Of a DNA stretch of 62,666 bases, positions 35,414-46,500 are shown in pieces. Within the stretch, counting starts at the first letter, position 1; the number at the start of each line of letters is the position of its first letter. The stretch lies in assembly GCF_001189845.1 (NCBI RefSeq), contig NZ_LFLZ01000053.1:1-62666 (forward strand), read 5' to 3'. The notes beneath the pieces are model-generated. The model made no database searches, was not told the DNA's origin, and worked only from the letters and a program-made list of their open reading frames with translations. The position numbers and the translations under genes are program-made. This DNA comes from Bradyrhizobium tropiciagri (GTDB taxonomy: Bacteria > Pseudomonadota > Alphaproteobacteria > Rhizobiales > Xanthobacteraceae).

Positions 35414-35974
35414 ATGAACTTCCGTGGTGCCATTGCAGGTTCGCTGCTGACCTTGATGATTGTCTCCGCGTCGTCGCTGACGGCGCATGCACAGGCACCA
35501 TCTCCTCAACCGGCGAGCGGCCGGGACGCGGCGGCTCAGCCCGCTCAGGACACTCATTCCTTCTCTGGTCCCAGCTTTCGCAAGGGCCTGTGGCGCTTCA
35601 TCCGAACGCTCGACGTCGTCAGGACTGCGAACAAAAATTTCAAGTACCGGGTGGTCAACGCGGAGACGACGCGCTGCGTCGACCCGACCTTCGCCATGAA
35701 GGCCACCTTCTCGCCAGAACCGATCGGAAGCTGCGTCTCGGACAAGCCTGAGAAGGTCGGCAATCGCTACACCTTCGGGCACCGCTGTGATTACATGGGC
35801 ACGGTCAGCACCGTGATCACGGTACGCAGCGACGAGGCCTATACCGAGCTCAACGAGGTCAGCACCGGAGAGAATCCGAGGACCGACACGGTCGTCGCGA
35901 CCAGGATCGGCGACTGCGACGACGGAGGTGCAGCCAACTCCGAAAAGTCCGCTCCGGCGCGTTTGCAGCACTAG
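35414..35974 (+). CDS. Secreted DUF3617-like protein (copy 1)
   Basis: This 186-residue exported protein has a signal peptide ending near TAHAQA. The core begins FSGPSFRKGLWRFIRTLDVV and continues with TTRCVDPTFAMKATF, SCVSDKPEKVGNRYTFGHRCDYMG and VITVRSDEAYTELNEV. The pattern of an aromatic GLW start followed by spaced cysteines resembles DUF3617 periplasmic proteins. Function is unknown. The paralogue at 36237 shares this core in tandem. The tail beyond residue 165 is low-complexity. Confidence 0.72.
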   Translation: MNFRGAIAGSLLTLMIVSASSLTAHAQAPSPQPASGRDAAAQPAQDTHSFSGPSFRKGLWRFIRTLDVVRTANKNFKYRVVNAETTRCVDPTFAMKATFSPEPIGSCVSDKPEKVGNRYTFGHRCDYMGTVSTVITVRSDEAYTELNEVSTGENPRTDTVVATRIGDCDDGGAANSEKSAPARLQH

Positions 35975-36236
35975 CACCAGGTTGGCGATCAGCCAGAAAG
36001 GCTAGCCGGCGAGCTTGCCAGGATCAGCTCCTGGGACGCCGAGGCATGGGCCCGATTTGCGACGGGCCCGGACCAGGCTCTTTCGTGGGGCTTCGATCCG
36101 ACAGCTGAGAACCTCAACCAAAATGGGTCAGTATTTACTCGACCTTAACGCGAAGTGTTCTGGAATGAAGTGAGGTTGGGCGTGCTTCAAGTGAAGTCAC
36201 GCGATGCGCACCGTGCAGCCGATAAGGATTCGTCAA

Positions 36237-36794
36237 ATGACTTCGCGTGAGGGCTTCGGGCAGTCGAAGGTCTTCGCCTGCGCGCTTGGCGCCGTGATCG
36301 CGCTTTCCCTGTCCTTGCTCGCTTCCCACGGCGCTGTGGCCGAGGAGAGCTTCAGCGGGCCGACCTTCCGGAAAGGGATGTGGCGGTTCGTGCGGACGCT
36401 GGAGCTCGTGTCGCCCACGAATGTCCGGCAAAAGCTGCTCGAGCGCGAGATGCTGCGCTGTGTCGACCCGACCCAGGCGATGAAGGCGACGTTCTCATCC
36501 CCATCGATCGGAAATTGCCATTCCTCAAGGCCGGAGAAGGTGAACAACAGGTACGTCTTCTCGAACCGCTGCGACTACATGGGGCCGGTCAGCACCGTCA
36601 TCACGGTTCTGAGCGACGAGGCCTATACCGAGGTCAATGAAGTCTATGGCCAGGCGCCGCGGACCGACCGGGTGGTCGCGCGCCGGATCAGCGATTGTCA
36701 CGAGGAGCGGGCACAACTTGGCCAGCCGGCCGCCGCACCGAGCGAAGCTTCGCATGATGTGGAGCAGGAGACGGCAGAGGGCGAGCCGCTTTAG
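36237..36794 (+). CDS. Secreted DUF3617-like protein (copy 2)
   Basis: This 185-residue tandem paralogue has the same core: FSGPTFRKGMWRFVRTLELV, LRCVDPTQAMKATF, NCHSSRPEKVNNRYVFSNRCDYMG and VITVLSDEAYTEVNEV. A signal peptide (ACALGAVIALSLSLLASHGAVA) precedes it. The ATG at 36237 has AAGGA eight bases upstream, better than the one at 36204. The tail is acidic and differs from copy 1. The pair shows duplication with divergence of the ends only; the role is unknown. Confidence 0.72.
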   Translation: MTSREGFGQSKVFACALGAVIALSLSLLASHGAVAEESFSGPTFRKGMWRFVRTLELVSPTNVRQKLLEREMLRCVDPTQAMKATFSSPSIGNCHSSRPEKVNNRYVFSNRCDYMGPVSTVITVLSDEAYTEVNEVYGQAPRTDRVVARRISDCHEERAQLGQPAAAPSEASHDVEQETAEGEPL

Positions 36795-36871
36795 GGCGGC
36801 GTTCAGGCCCGGCGCGGCTCTATGCCGATGCGCCCGTTAGATCGGCGAGGCCAAGATCGCCTGCGGCGCCA

Positions 36872-37309
36872 TCAGATCTTTTGCTGGCCGCCGGGCGCGC
36901 TGACCTTGACGGTGATCTTCTGAATTTCGGTGCGGCCGCCCTGGTACTTGACCGCGATGGTCAAGACATCGTCGCCGAGGAATTCGGGCGCCTTGTAGAA
37001 GGCGACATAGGCGGGCACCTCGAGCGCCAGGCAGGCCTTGTAGTTGGTCGCCTTGGCCTTCGCTGTCTTCACCACAACCTTGCCGGCAGTAGGTGGACTG
37101 ACCAGCCGGATGGTCGGCAATGGCCCCGACGTGCAATCGGGCAATACGTTGAGATAGATCCCGATTTGGGTGTCCCGGTTGGCGAGCGCCCGATACTGGC
37201 GTTCGACCGTGGTCTCGGGCGGGACTGGTTGTTGTGGGGCTTGCGCAGCCGCCGCACCGAAAGAGCCGCAAATCAAAATGGCGGCACACGCCTGAAGAAT
37301 CACACGCAT
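36872..37309 (-). CDS. Secreted hypothetical protein
   Basis: This 145-residue protein has a signal peptide (ILQACAAILICGSFGAAAA) and a mature beta-rich domain with two cysteines (PDCTSG, KACLAL). It ends with regular short strands (TIAVKYQGGRTEIQKITVKVSAPG) that suggest an immunoglobulin-like or beta-sandwich fold. The ATG at 37309 is chosen because the signal peptide starts there; a longer frame to 37459 lacks a secretion signal at its end. It diverges from the giant adhesin. No family recognised. Confidence 0.62.
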   Translation of the reverse strand: MRVILQACAAILICGSFGAAAAQAPQQPVPPETTVERQYRALANRDTQIGIYLNVLPDCTSGPLPTIRLVSPPTAGKVVVKTAKAKATNYKACLALEVPAYVAFYKAPEFLGDDVLTIAVKYQGGRTEIQKITVKVSAPGGQQKI

Positions 37310-37462
37310 CGACCGCTCCAAATCGCCGATCAGGACGAGCAGGGCCGGGCAAATACTGCCTTTCGACCAAGTTAAACGGGCTAAGCCGTTGTTCTTGCAG
37401 CCTCCACCTGTCCGATCTTTACCACACTTCCACGGAAAGCATTGATTAACCAAATACATTCC

Positions 37463-37491
37463 TTGACCGGGGGGAGGGTTAACAATAGCCT
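37463..37491 (+). promoter_or_regulatory. Possible promoter of the giant adhesin
   Basis: TTGACC at 37463-37468 and TAGCCT at 37486-37491 are spaced by 17 bases. They lie in an AT-rich stretch (37480-37520) that contrasts with the surrounding GC-rich DNA, about 55 bases before the adhesin ATG. The match to sigma-70 boxes is only partial, so this is a weak call. A GGAG site precedes the ATG. Confidence 0.3.
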
Positions 37492-37545
37492 AAAACTAAA
37501 TTTTTCTACAACTTTTCCTCTAATCGCATTTTGCGGAGTTGATTA

Positions 37546-40500
37546 ATGCAGGGTTCGTTTCAGGTCGCTCAGGCTACCGGCACCGGCAATTCCACCAATT
37601 CGGCTCCCGTAAGAATCTACACACTGACGAAGCCGCTGACCGATCAGGCGGTCGTCATCAATCTCGGATACGACCAGAAGGTGAAGGTCGACTTCTCGGC
37701 GATCGCCAAGGAGAAGATCACGCTGGTTCATATCGGCGAAAAGCTGATCATCCTGTTCGACAACCAGTCGACCGTCACGGTTGAGCCGTTCTTCGACTCC
37801 CGCGCGGACGGGCAGCACAACATCACCATCGAGATGGCGCCGGGGCGCGACGTCTCGGTGCAGGAGTTTGCCAGCCTGTTTCCGATCAGCACGGACTCGT
37901 CCGTGTTGCCGGCGGCCGACAATGGCGGCAACGCGCAGGCGAGCGGTGCGAACTTCAGCCCGTTCGCGGTTGATCCGCTGGATCCCGTGCCCACCAACGT
38001 TCTGGCTCCCCCGGAAGAGCTTCCGAATATCGTAACCCCGCCGCAGACGGGTGACCTCCCGCAGACGTCCACTCCTGCCAAACCCACCATCTCCCTGGGC
38101 GCTGCGCCGGACCTGGCGGTTGACGAGAGCTTCCTGACCGTTGCGACCAACGGCATCGCCGGCTCCGGGCTCGGCCCCGCGGGATCGACCGTGGCGAGCG
38201 GGCTGATGCCGTTCACCATCACCGTGCCCGGCGGCGAGAAGTCGCTGGCCTTTGCGCTGTCGATCAGCGCGCAAGGCGTTGACTCCGGCCTGATCGATTC
38301 GCAGACCGGCCATCACGTGTTCCTGTTCCAGGAGAACGGACAGATCGTCGGCCGGGAAGGCGGCCAGAACGGCCTCGCTGACTTCACGATCTCCGTGGAC
38401 GCGACTGGTCATATCACGCTCACCGATCTGCGCGCGATGCACGAGGGCGCCGGCGAAGCGGGCGGCGACATCAATGAAGGCGTGCATCTGCCTGCCGGGA
38501 TGGTGACGCTGACGGCGACGGTGACGGATAACTTCAACCAGACGGGCACCGCGACCGCCGATGTCGGTCCGCATCTGACGTTCCTCGACGACGGCCCGGC
38601 GATCTCGCTGAGCGGGACGGCGAGTTCGCTGAACACTTTCGAGGCCTATCTGTCGGCCGCGACCAATGCCGGCATCAACGGCTCGACGCCGGATGCGTCG
38701 CCGACGCAGGGGCATGCGCTCGACAAGGAGAGCTTTGCCGGCGCGTTCACGATCGTGCCCGGCGCCGACGGCGGCACCACGGCCTATGCGCTGAGCATCG
38801 CAGCCAATGGTACCGCGACCAATCTGATCGACAGCGCATCTGGCCTTGCCGTCGTGCTCGACCAGAGCGGCAACACGATCTCCGGCTATGTCACCGGCCA
38901 TGAGGGCCAGGCGGCCTGGCTGGTGTTCACGCTGACGGTGAACACCGCGACCGGCGACGTGACGCTGACGCAGGATCGCGCGGTGCACGAGAACATTGCC
39001 TCGAGCCCGGACACCCATGAGGGCGTCAGCCTGACCGGCGGCCTGGTGACGCTGACGGCGACCGTGACCGACAATGACGGCGACAGCGCGAGCCAGAAGC
39101 TCGACCTGAGCAGCCACGTCACATTCCACGATGATGGTCCGTCGATCTCGCTGAGCGGGACGGTCGGTTCGCTGAACACCTTCGAGGCGTTTCTGTCGGC
39201 TGCGACCAATGCGGGCGTCAACGGCTCGACGCCGGACGCGGTACCGACGCAGGGCCATGCGCTCGACACAGAGAGCTTCGCCGGCGCGTTCACGGTGGTG
39301 ACCGGCGCCGACGGCGCGACCACGGCGTACACGCTGGGCATCGCGGCCAATGGCACCGCGACCAATTTGATCGATAGCGCTTCCGGCCTCGCGGTCGTGC
39401 TCGACCAGACCGGCAATACGATCTCCGGCTATGTGACCGGCCATGAAGGTGACGCCGCCTGGCTGGTGTTTACGCTGGCGGTCAACACGGCGACCGGCGA
39501 CGTGACGCTGACGCAGGATCGTGCGGTGCACGAGCTCAGCGCCTCCAGCCCGGACACCGGTGAAGGCATCAGCCTGAACGATGGTCTGGTGACGCTGACA
39601 GCGACGGTCACCGACAAGGACGGCGACAGCGCCGCCCAGAAGCTCGACCTCAGCTCGCATGTGACGTTCCACGACGATGGCCCGTCGATCGCGCTGACCG
39701 GAAATGTTGGCTCGCTGAACACCTTTGAAGCGTATCTGTCGGCCGCGACCAACGCGGGCGTCAACGGCTCGACGCCGGATGCTGTGCCGACCCAGGGCCA
39801 TGCGCTGGATACCGAGAGCTTCGCCGGTGCGTTCACGGTGGTGACCGGCGCCGACGGCGCGACCACGGCATACACGCTGAGCATTGCCGGCAACGGCACG
39901 GCGACCAATCTGATCGACAGCGCCTCCGGTCTCGGCGTGGTGCTGGACCAGACCGGCAACACCATCTCCGGCTATGTGACCGGCCATGAAGGCGATGCGG
40001 CCTGGCTGGTGTTCACGCTGGCGGTCAACACCGCGACCGGCGACGTGACCTTGACGCAGGATCGCGCGGTGCATGAGCTCACCGCCTCGAGCCCGGATAC
40101 CGGCGAAGGCATCAGCCTGACCGGCGGTCTGGTGACGCTGACGGCGACGGTCACCGACAAGGACGGCGACAGCGCCGCGCAGAACCTCGACCTCAGCTCG
40201 CATGTGACGTTCCACGACGATGGTCCGTCGGTGACGCTGAGCGGGAACGTCAACTCCCTGAACACCTTTGAGGCCTATCTGTCGGCCGCGACCAACGCGG
40301 GCATCGACGGCTCGACGCCGGATGCGGTGCCGACCCAGGGTCATGCGCTGGATACCGAGAGCTTCGCCGGCGCATTCACGGTGGTGACCGGCGCGGACAA
40401 TGCGACGACCGCCTATGCGCTGAGCATTGCCGGCAACGGCACGGCGACCAATCTGATCGACAGCGCCTCTGGTCTCGGCGTGGTGCTGGACCAGACCGGC

Positions 40501-43500
40501 AACACCATCTCCGGCTATGTGACCGGCCATGAAAATGACGCGGCCTGGCTGGTGTTCACGCTGTCGGTCAACACCGCGACCGGCGACGTGACCTTGACGC
40601 AGGACCGTGCGGTGCACGAGCTCACCGCATCGAGCCCGGATACCGGCGAAGGCATCAGCCTCTCCAATGGTCTGGTGACGCTGACCGCGACGGTGACCGA
40701 TAAGGACGGTGACAGCGCCGCGCAGAACCTCGACCTCAGCTCGCATGTCACGTTCCACGACGACGGTCCGTCGGTGACGCTGAGCGGGAACGTCAACTCC
40801 CTGAACACCTTTGAGGCCTATCTGTCGGCTTCGACCAATGCCGGCATCAATGGTTCGACGCCGGATCTGGTGCCGACCCAGGGTCATGCGCTGGATACCG
40901 AGAGCTTCGCCGGCGCGTTCACGGTTGTGACCGGCGCTGATAATGCGACCACGGCGTATGCGCTGAGCATTGCCGGCAACGGCACGCCGACCAACCTGGT
41001 CGATAGCGCCTCCGGCCTTGCCGTGGTGCTGGACCAGACCGGCAACACGATCTCGGGCTACGTGACCGGCCATGAGGGTGACGCGGCGTGGCTGGTGTTC
41101 ACCCTGTCGGTGAACACCGCGACCGGCGACGTGACCTTGACGCAGGACCGCGCGGTCCACGAGCTCACCGCCTCCAGCCCAGACACCGGCGAAGGCATCA
41201 GCCTGACTGGTGGCCTGGTGACGCTGACCGCGACCGTCACCGACAAGGACGGTGATAGTGCCGCGCAGAACCTTGATCTGAGCAGCCACGTCACGTTCCA
41301 CGACGACGGTCCGTCAATTGGATTGAGCGGCCGAGTTGGTTCGCTGAACACTTTTGAGGCCTACCTTTCGGCCTCGACCAACGCCGGCATCAATGGCTCG
41401 ACTCCGGATCTGGTGCCGACCCAGGGCCACACCTTGGACACCGAGAGCTTCGCCGGTGCGTTCACGGTCGTGACCGGTGCCGACAATGCGACCACGGCCT
41501 ATGCGCTGAGCATCGGGGGCAACGGCACCGCGACCAATCTGATCGACAGCGCCTCCGGTCTCGCCGTGGTGCTCGACCAGACCGGCAACACGGTGTCCGG
41601 CTATGTGACCGGTCATGAAAATGACGCTGCGTGGCTGGTGTTCACGCTGACGGTCGACCCGGCAACGGGCAATGTGACCTTGACGCAAGACCGCGCGGTG
41701 CATGAACTCACCGCCTCGAGCCCGGATACCGGTGAGGGCATCAGCCTGACCGGCGGCCTGGTGACGTTGACCGCGACGGTCACCGACAAGGACGGCGACA
41801 GCGCAAGCCAGAAGCTCGATCTCAGCTCGCATGTGACGTTCCACGACGATGGTCCGTCGATCGCGCTGAGCGGGAACGTCAACTCCCTGAACACCTTTGA
41901 GGCCTATCTGTCGGCCGCGACCAACGCCGGCATCAACGGCTCGACGCCGGATCTGGTGCCGACCCAGGGCCATGCGCTGGATACCGAGAGCTTCGCCGGT
42001 GCGTTCACGGTTGTGACTGGCGCTGATAATGCGACCACGGCCTATGCGCTGAGCATCTCGAATAACGGGGTCGCGACCAATCTGATCGACAGCGCCTCTG
42101 GTCTCGGCGTGGTGCTGGACCAGACCGGCAACACCATCTCCGGCTATGTGACCGGCCATGAAGGCGACGCGGCCTGGCTGGTGTTCACCCTGACGGTCAA
42201 CACCGCGACCGGCGACGTGACCTTGACGCAGGATCGCGCGGTGCATGAACTCACCGCATCCAGCCCGGACAACGGCGAGGGCATCAGCCTGACTGGTGGC
42301 CTGGTGACGCTGACCGCGACCGTCACCGACAAGGACGGTGATAGTGCCGCGCAGAACCTCGACCTCAGCTCGCATGTCACGTTCCACGACGACGGTCCGT
42401 CGATCTCGCTGAGCGGGAACGTCAACTCGCTGAACACCTTTGAGGCATACCTCTCGGCTTCGACCAACGCCGGCATCAACGGCTCCACGCCGGATCTGGT
42501 GCCGACCCAGGGCCATGCGCTCGACACCGAGAGCTTCGCCGGCGCATTCACGGTTGTGACCGGTGCCGACAATGCGACGACGACGTACACGCTGAGCATT
42601 GCCGGCAACGGCACGGCGACCAACCTGATCGACAGTGCCTCCGGCCTTGCCGTCGTGCTCGACCAGACCGGCAATACGATCTCCGGCTATGTGACCGGCC
42701 ACGAAGGTGACGCCGCCTGGCTGGTGTTCACGCTGGCGGTCAACACCGCGACCGGCGATGTGACGCTGACGCAGGATCGTGCGGTGCACGAGCTCACCGC
42801 CTCGAGCCCGGACAACGGCGAGGGCATCAGCCTGACCGGCGGCCTGGTGACGCTGACGGCGACGGTGACCGACAAGGACGGCGACAGCGCCGCCCAGAAC
42901 CTCGATCTCAGCAGCCATGTGACGTTCCACGACGACGGTCCGTCAATTGGATTGAGCGGCCGAGTTGGTTCGCTGAACACCTTTGAGGCCTACCTTTCGG
43001 CCTCGACCAATGCCGGCATCAACGGCTCCACGCCGGATCTGGTGCCGACCCAGGGTCATACCCTCGACACCGAGAGCTTCGCCGGCGCGTTCACGGTTGT
43101 GACCGGCGCTGATAATGCGACGACGGCGTATACGCTGAGCATTGCCGGCAACGGCACGCCGACCAACCTGGTCGATAGCGCCTCCGGCCTTGCCGTGGTG
43201 CTGGACCAGACCGGCAACACGATCTCGGGCTACGTGACCGGCCATGAGGGTGACGCGGCCTGGCTGGTGTTCACGCTGGCGGTGAACACCGCGACCGGTG
43301 ACGCGACCTTGACCCAGGATCGTGCGGTGCACGAGCTCACCGCCTCGAGCCCGGACAACGGCGAGGGCATCAGCCTGACCGGCGGCCTGGTGACGCTGAC
43401 GGCGACGGTGACCGACAAGGACGGCGACAGCGCCGCCCAGAACCTCGATCTCAGCAGCCATGTGACGTTCCACGACGACGGTCCGTCAATTGGATTGAGC

Positions 43501-46500
43501 GGCCGAGTTGGTTCGCTGAACACCTTTGAGGCCTACCTGTCGGCCGCGACCAATGCGGGCGTTGACGGTTCGACGCCGGATCTGGTGCCGACCCAGGGGC
43601 ATACCCTCGACACCGAGAGCTTCGCCGGCGCGTTCACGGTCGTGACCGGTGCCGACAATGCAACGACCGCCTATGCGCTGAGCATCTCGGCCAACGGGGT
43701 CGCGACCAATCTGATCGACAGCGCCTCTGGCCTTGCCGTCGTACTCGACCAGAGCGGCAACACCATCTCCGGCTATGTCACCGGTCATGAAAATGACGCG
43801 GCCTGGCTGGTGTTCACGCTGACGGTGAACACCGCGACCGGCGATGTGACCTTGACGCAGGATCGCGCGGTGCACGAGCTCACCGCCTCGAGCCCGGACA
43901 ACGGCGAGGGCATCAGCCTGACCGGCGGTCTGGTGACGCTGACGGCGACGGTCACCGACAAGGACGGTGACAGCGCGAGCCAGAAGCTCGACCTCAGCTC
44001 GCATGTCACGTTCCATGACGATGGTCCGTCGATCACGCTGAGCGGGAACGTCAACTCGCTGAACACCTACGAGGCGTACCTGTCGGCCGCGACCAATGCC
44101 GGCATCAACGGCTCGACGCCGGATCTGGTGCCGACCCAGGGCCATACCCTGGACAAGGAGAGCTTCGCCGGCGCGTTCACGGTCGTGACCGGCGCCGACA
44201 ATGCAACGACGGCCTATGCGCTGAGCATCACGGCCAATGGCACTGCGACCAACCTGGTCGACAGCGCGTCCGGCCTCGCGGTCGTGCTCGACCAGAGCGG
44301 CAACACCATCTCCGGCTATGTGACCGGCCACGAAGGTGACGCCGCGTGGCTGGTGTTCACGCTGTCGGTGAACACCGCGACCGGCGACGTGACACTGACG
44401 CAGGATCGCGCGGTGCACGAGCTCACCGCCTCGAGCCCGGACAACGGCGAAGGCATCAGCTTGACCGGCGGCCTGGTGACGCTGACCGCGACGGTCACCG
44501 ACAAGGACGGCGACAGCGCCGCCCAGAAGCTCGACCTCAGCAGCCACGTCACGTTCCACGACGACGGCCCGTCGATTACGCTGAGCGGGAACGTCAACTC
44601 GCTGAACACCTTTGAGGCCTATTTGTCGGCTTCGACCAATGCCGGCATCAACGGCTCGACGCCGGATCTGGTGCCGACCCAGGGGCATACCCTCGACAAG
44701 GAGAGCTTTGCCGGCGCGTTCACGGTTGTGACCGGTGCCGACAATGCAACGACGGCCTATGCGCTGAGCATCTCGGCCAACGGGGTCGCGACCAATCTGA
44801 TCGACAGCGCGTCTGGCCTTGCCGTCGTACTCGACCAGAGCGGCAACACGATTTCCGGCTATGTGACCGGCCATGAAAATGACGCGGCCTGGCTGGTGTT
44901 CACGCTGACGGTGAACACCGCGACCGGCGACGTAACGCTGACGCAGGATCGCGCGGTCCACGAGCTCACCACCTCGAGCCCGGACAACGGCGAGGGCATC
45001 AGCCTGGCCGGCGGCCTGGTGACGCTGACCGCGACGGTGACCGACAAGGACGGCGACAGCGCCGCCCAGAAGCTCGATCTGAGCAGCCACGTCACGTTCC
45101 ACGACGATGGTCCGTCGATCACGCTGAGCGGGAACGTCAACTCGCTGAATACCTTTGAGGCCTATCTGTCGGCTTCGACCAATGCCGGCATCAACGGCTC
45201 CACGCCGGATCTGGTGCCGACCCAGGGGCATACCCTCGACAAGGAGAACTTCGCCGGCGCGTTCACGGTGGTGACCGGTGCCGACAATGCAACGACGGCC
45301 TATGCGCTGAGCATCTCGGCCAACGGGGTCGCGACCAACCTGATCGACAGCGCCTCCGGTCTTGGCGTCGTGCTTGACCAGACTGGCAACACGATCTCGG
45401 GCTATGTGACCGGTCATGAAAATGACGCGGCCTGGCTGGTGTTCACGCTGGCGGTCAACGCCGCGACCGGCGACGTGACGCTGACGCAGGATCGCGCGGT
45501 GCACGAGCTCACGGCCTCCAGCCCGGATACCGGCGAGGGCATCAGCCTGACCGGCGGCCTGGTGACGCTGACCGCGACCGTCACCGACAAGGACGGTGAT
45601 AGTGCCGCGCAGAACCTCGATCTCAGCAGCCACGTCACGTTCCACGACGACGGTCCGTCAATTGGATTGAGCGGCCGAGTTGGTTCGCTGAACACCTTTG
45701 AGGCGTACCTCTCGGCCTCGACCAATGCGGGGGTCAACGGCTCGACGCCGGATCTGGTGGCGACCCAAGGCCATACGCTGGACACCGAAAGCTTCGCCAA
45801 TGCCTTCACGGTGAAAACCGGCGCGGATGGTCAGCAGTTGCTGACCTATGCGCTGAACATTGCGGCCAACGGCACGGCGACCAACCTGATCGACAGCGCC
45901 TCCGGTCTCGGCGTCGTGCTCGACAAGAGCGGCAACACGATCTCCGGCTATGTGGCGGGCCATGAGGGCCAGGCTGCCTGGCTGGTGTTCACGCTGACGG
46001 TCGATCCGGCGACGGGCAATGTGACGCTCACGCAGGATCGCGCGGTGCACGAGAATACGGCCTCGAGCCCGGACACCGGTGAAGGCATCAGCCTGACCGG
46101 CGCCCTGGTGACGCTGACGGCGACGGTGACCGACAAGGATGGTGACAGCGCCAGCCAGAACCTCGACCTCAGCACCCACGTCACGTTCCACGACGACGGT
46201 CCGCAATTTGGCACGATCGAGAATGGGATCATCCCGGACATCGCGGGAATAGCCGTCATCGGCAACCTGCCCGTGTTCTCCGGCGCCGACGGCTTCGGTG
46301 CATACGCCTTGACCTTGGCCGGCGACACGCCGCCAGTGGGCCTGACGTTCGACGGCCAGGCTGTGCATTACTCCATTGACGCATCGGGACATGTCCTGAC
46401 CGCCTATATCGGCGCGGCTCCGTCGGCGGCGAACGATATCTTCACGCTGACGGTGGATCCCACGACCGATCAATACACGTTCGATTTGTTGCAGCCGTTC

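Noticed and set aside
37543..41301. Very long minus-strand open frames (up to about 1250 codons) under the adhesin gene
   Set aside because: They arise because GC-rich tandem repeats avoid stop codons on the opposite strand; the sequence is Arg/His/Gly-rich with no domain and repeats with the same 543-base period.
38590..46192. CRISPR-like regular repetition
   Set aside because: The 543-base period is far too long, there are no short unique spacers and the units are in-frame protein repeats.
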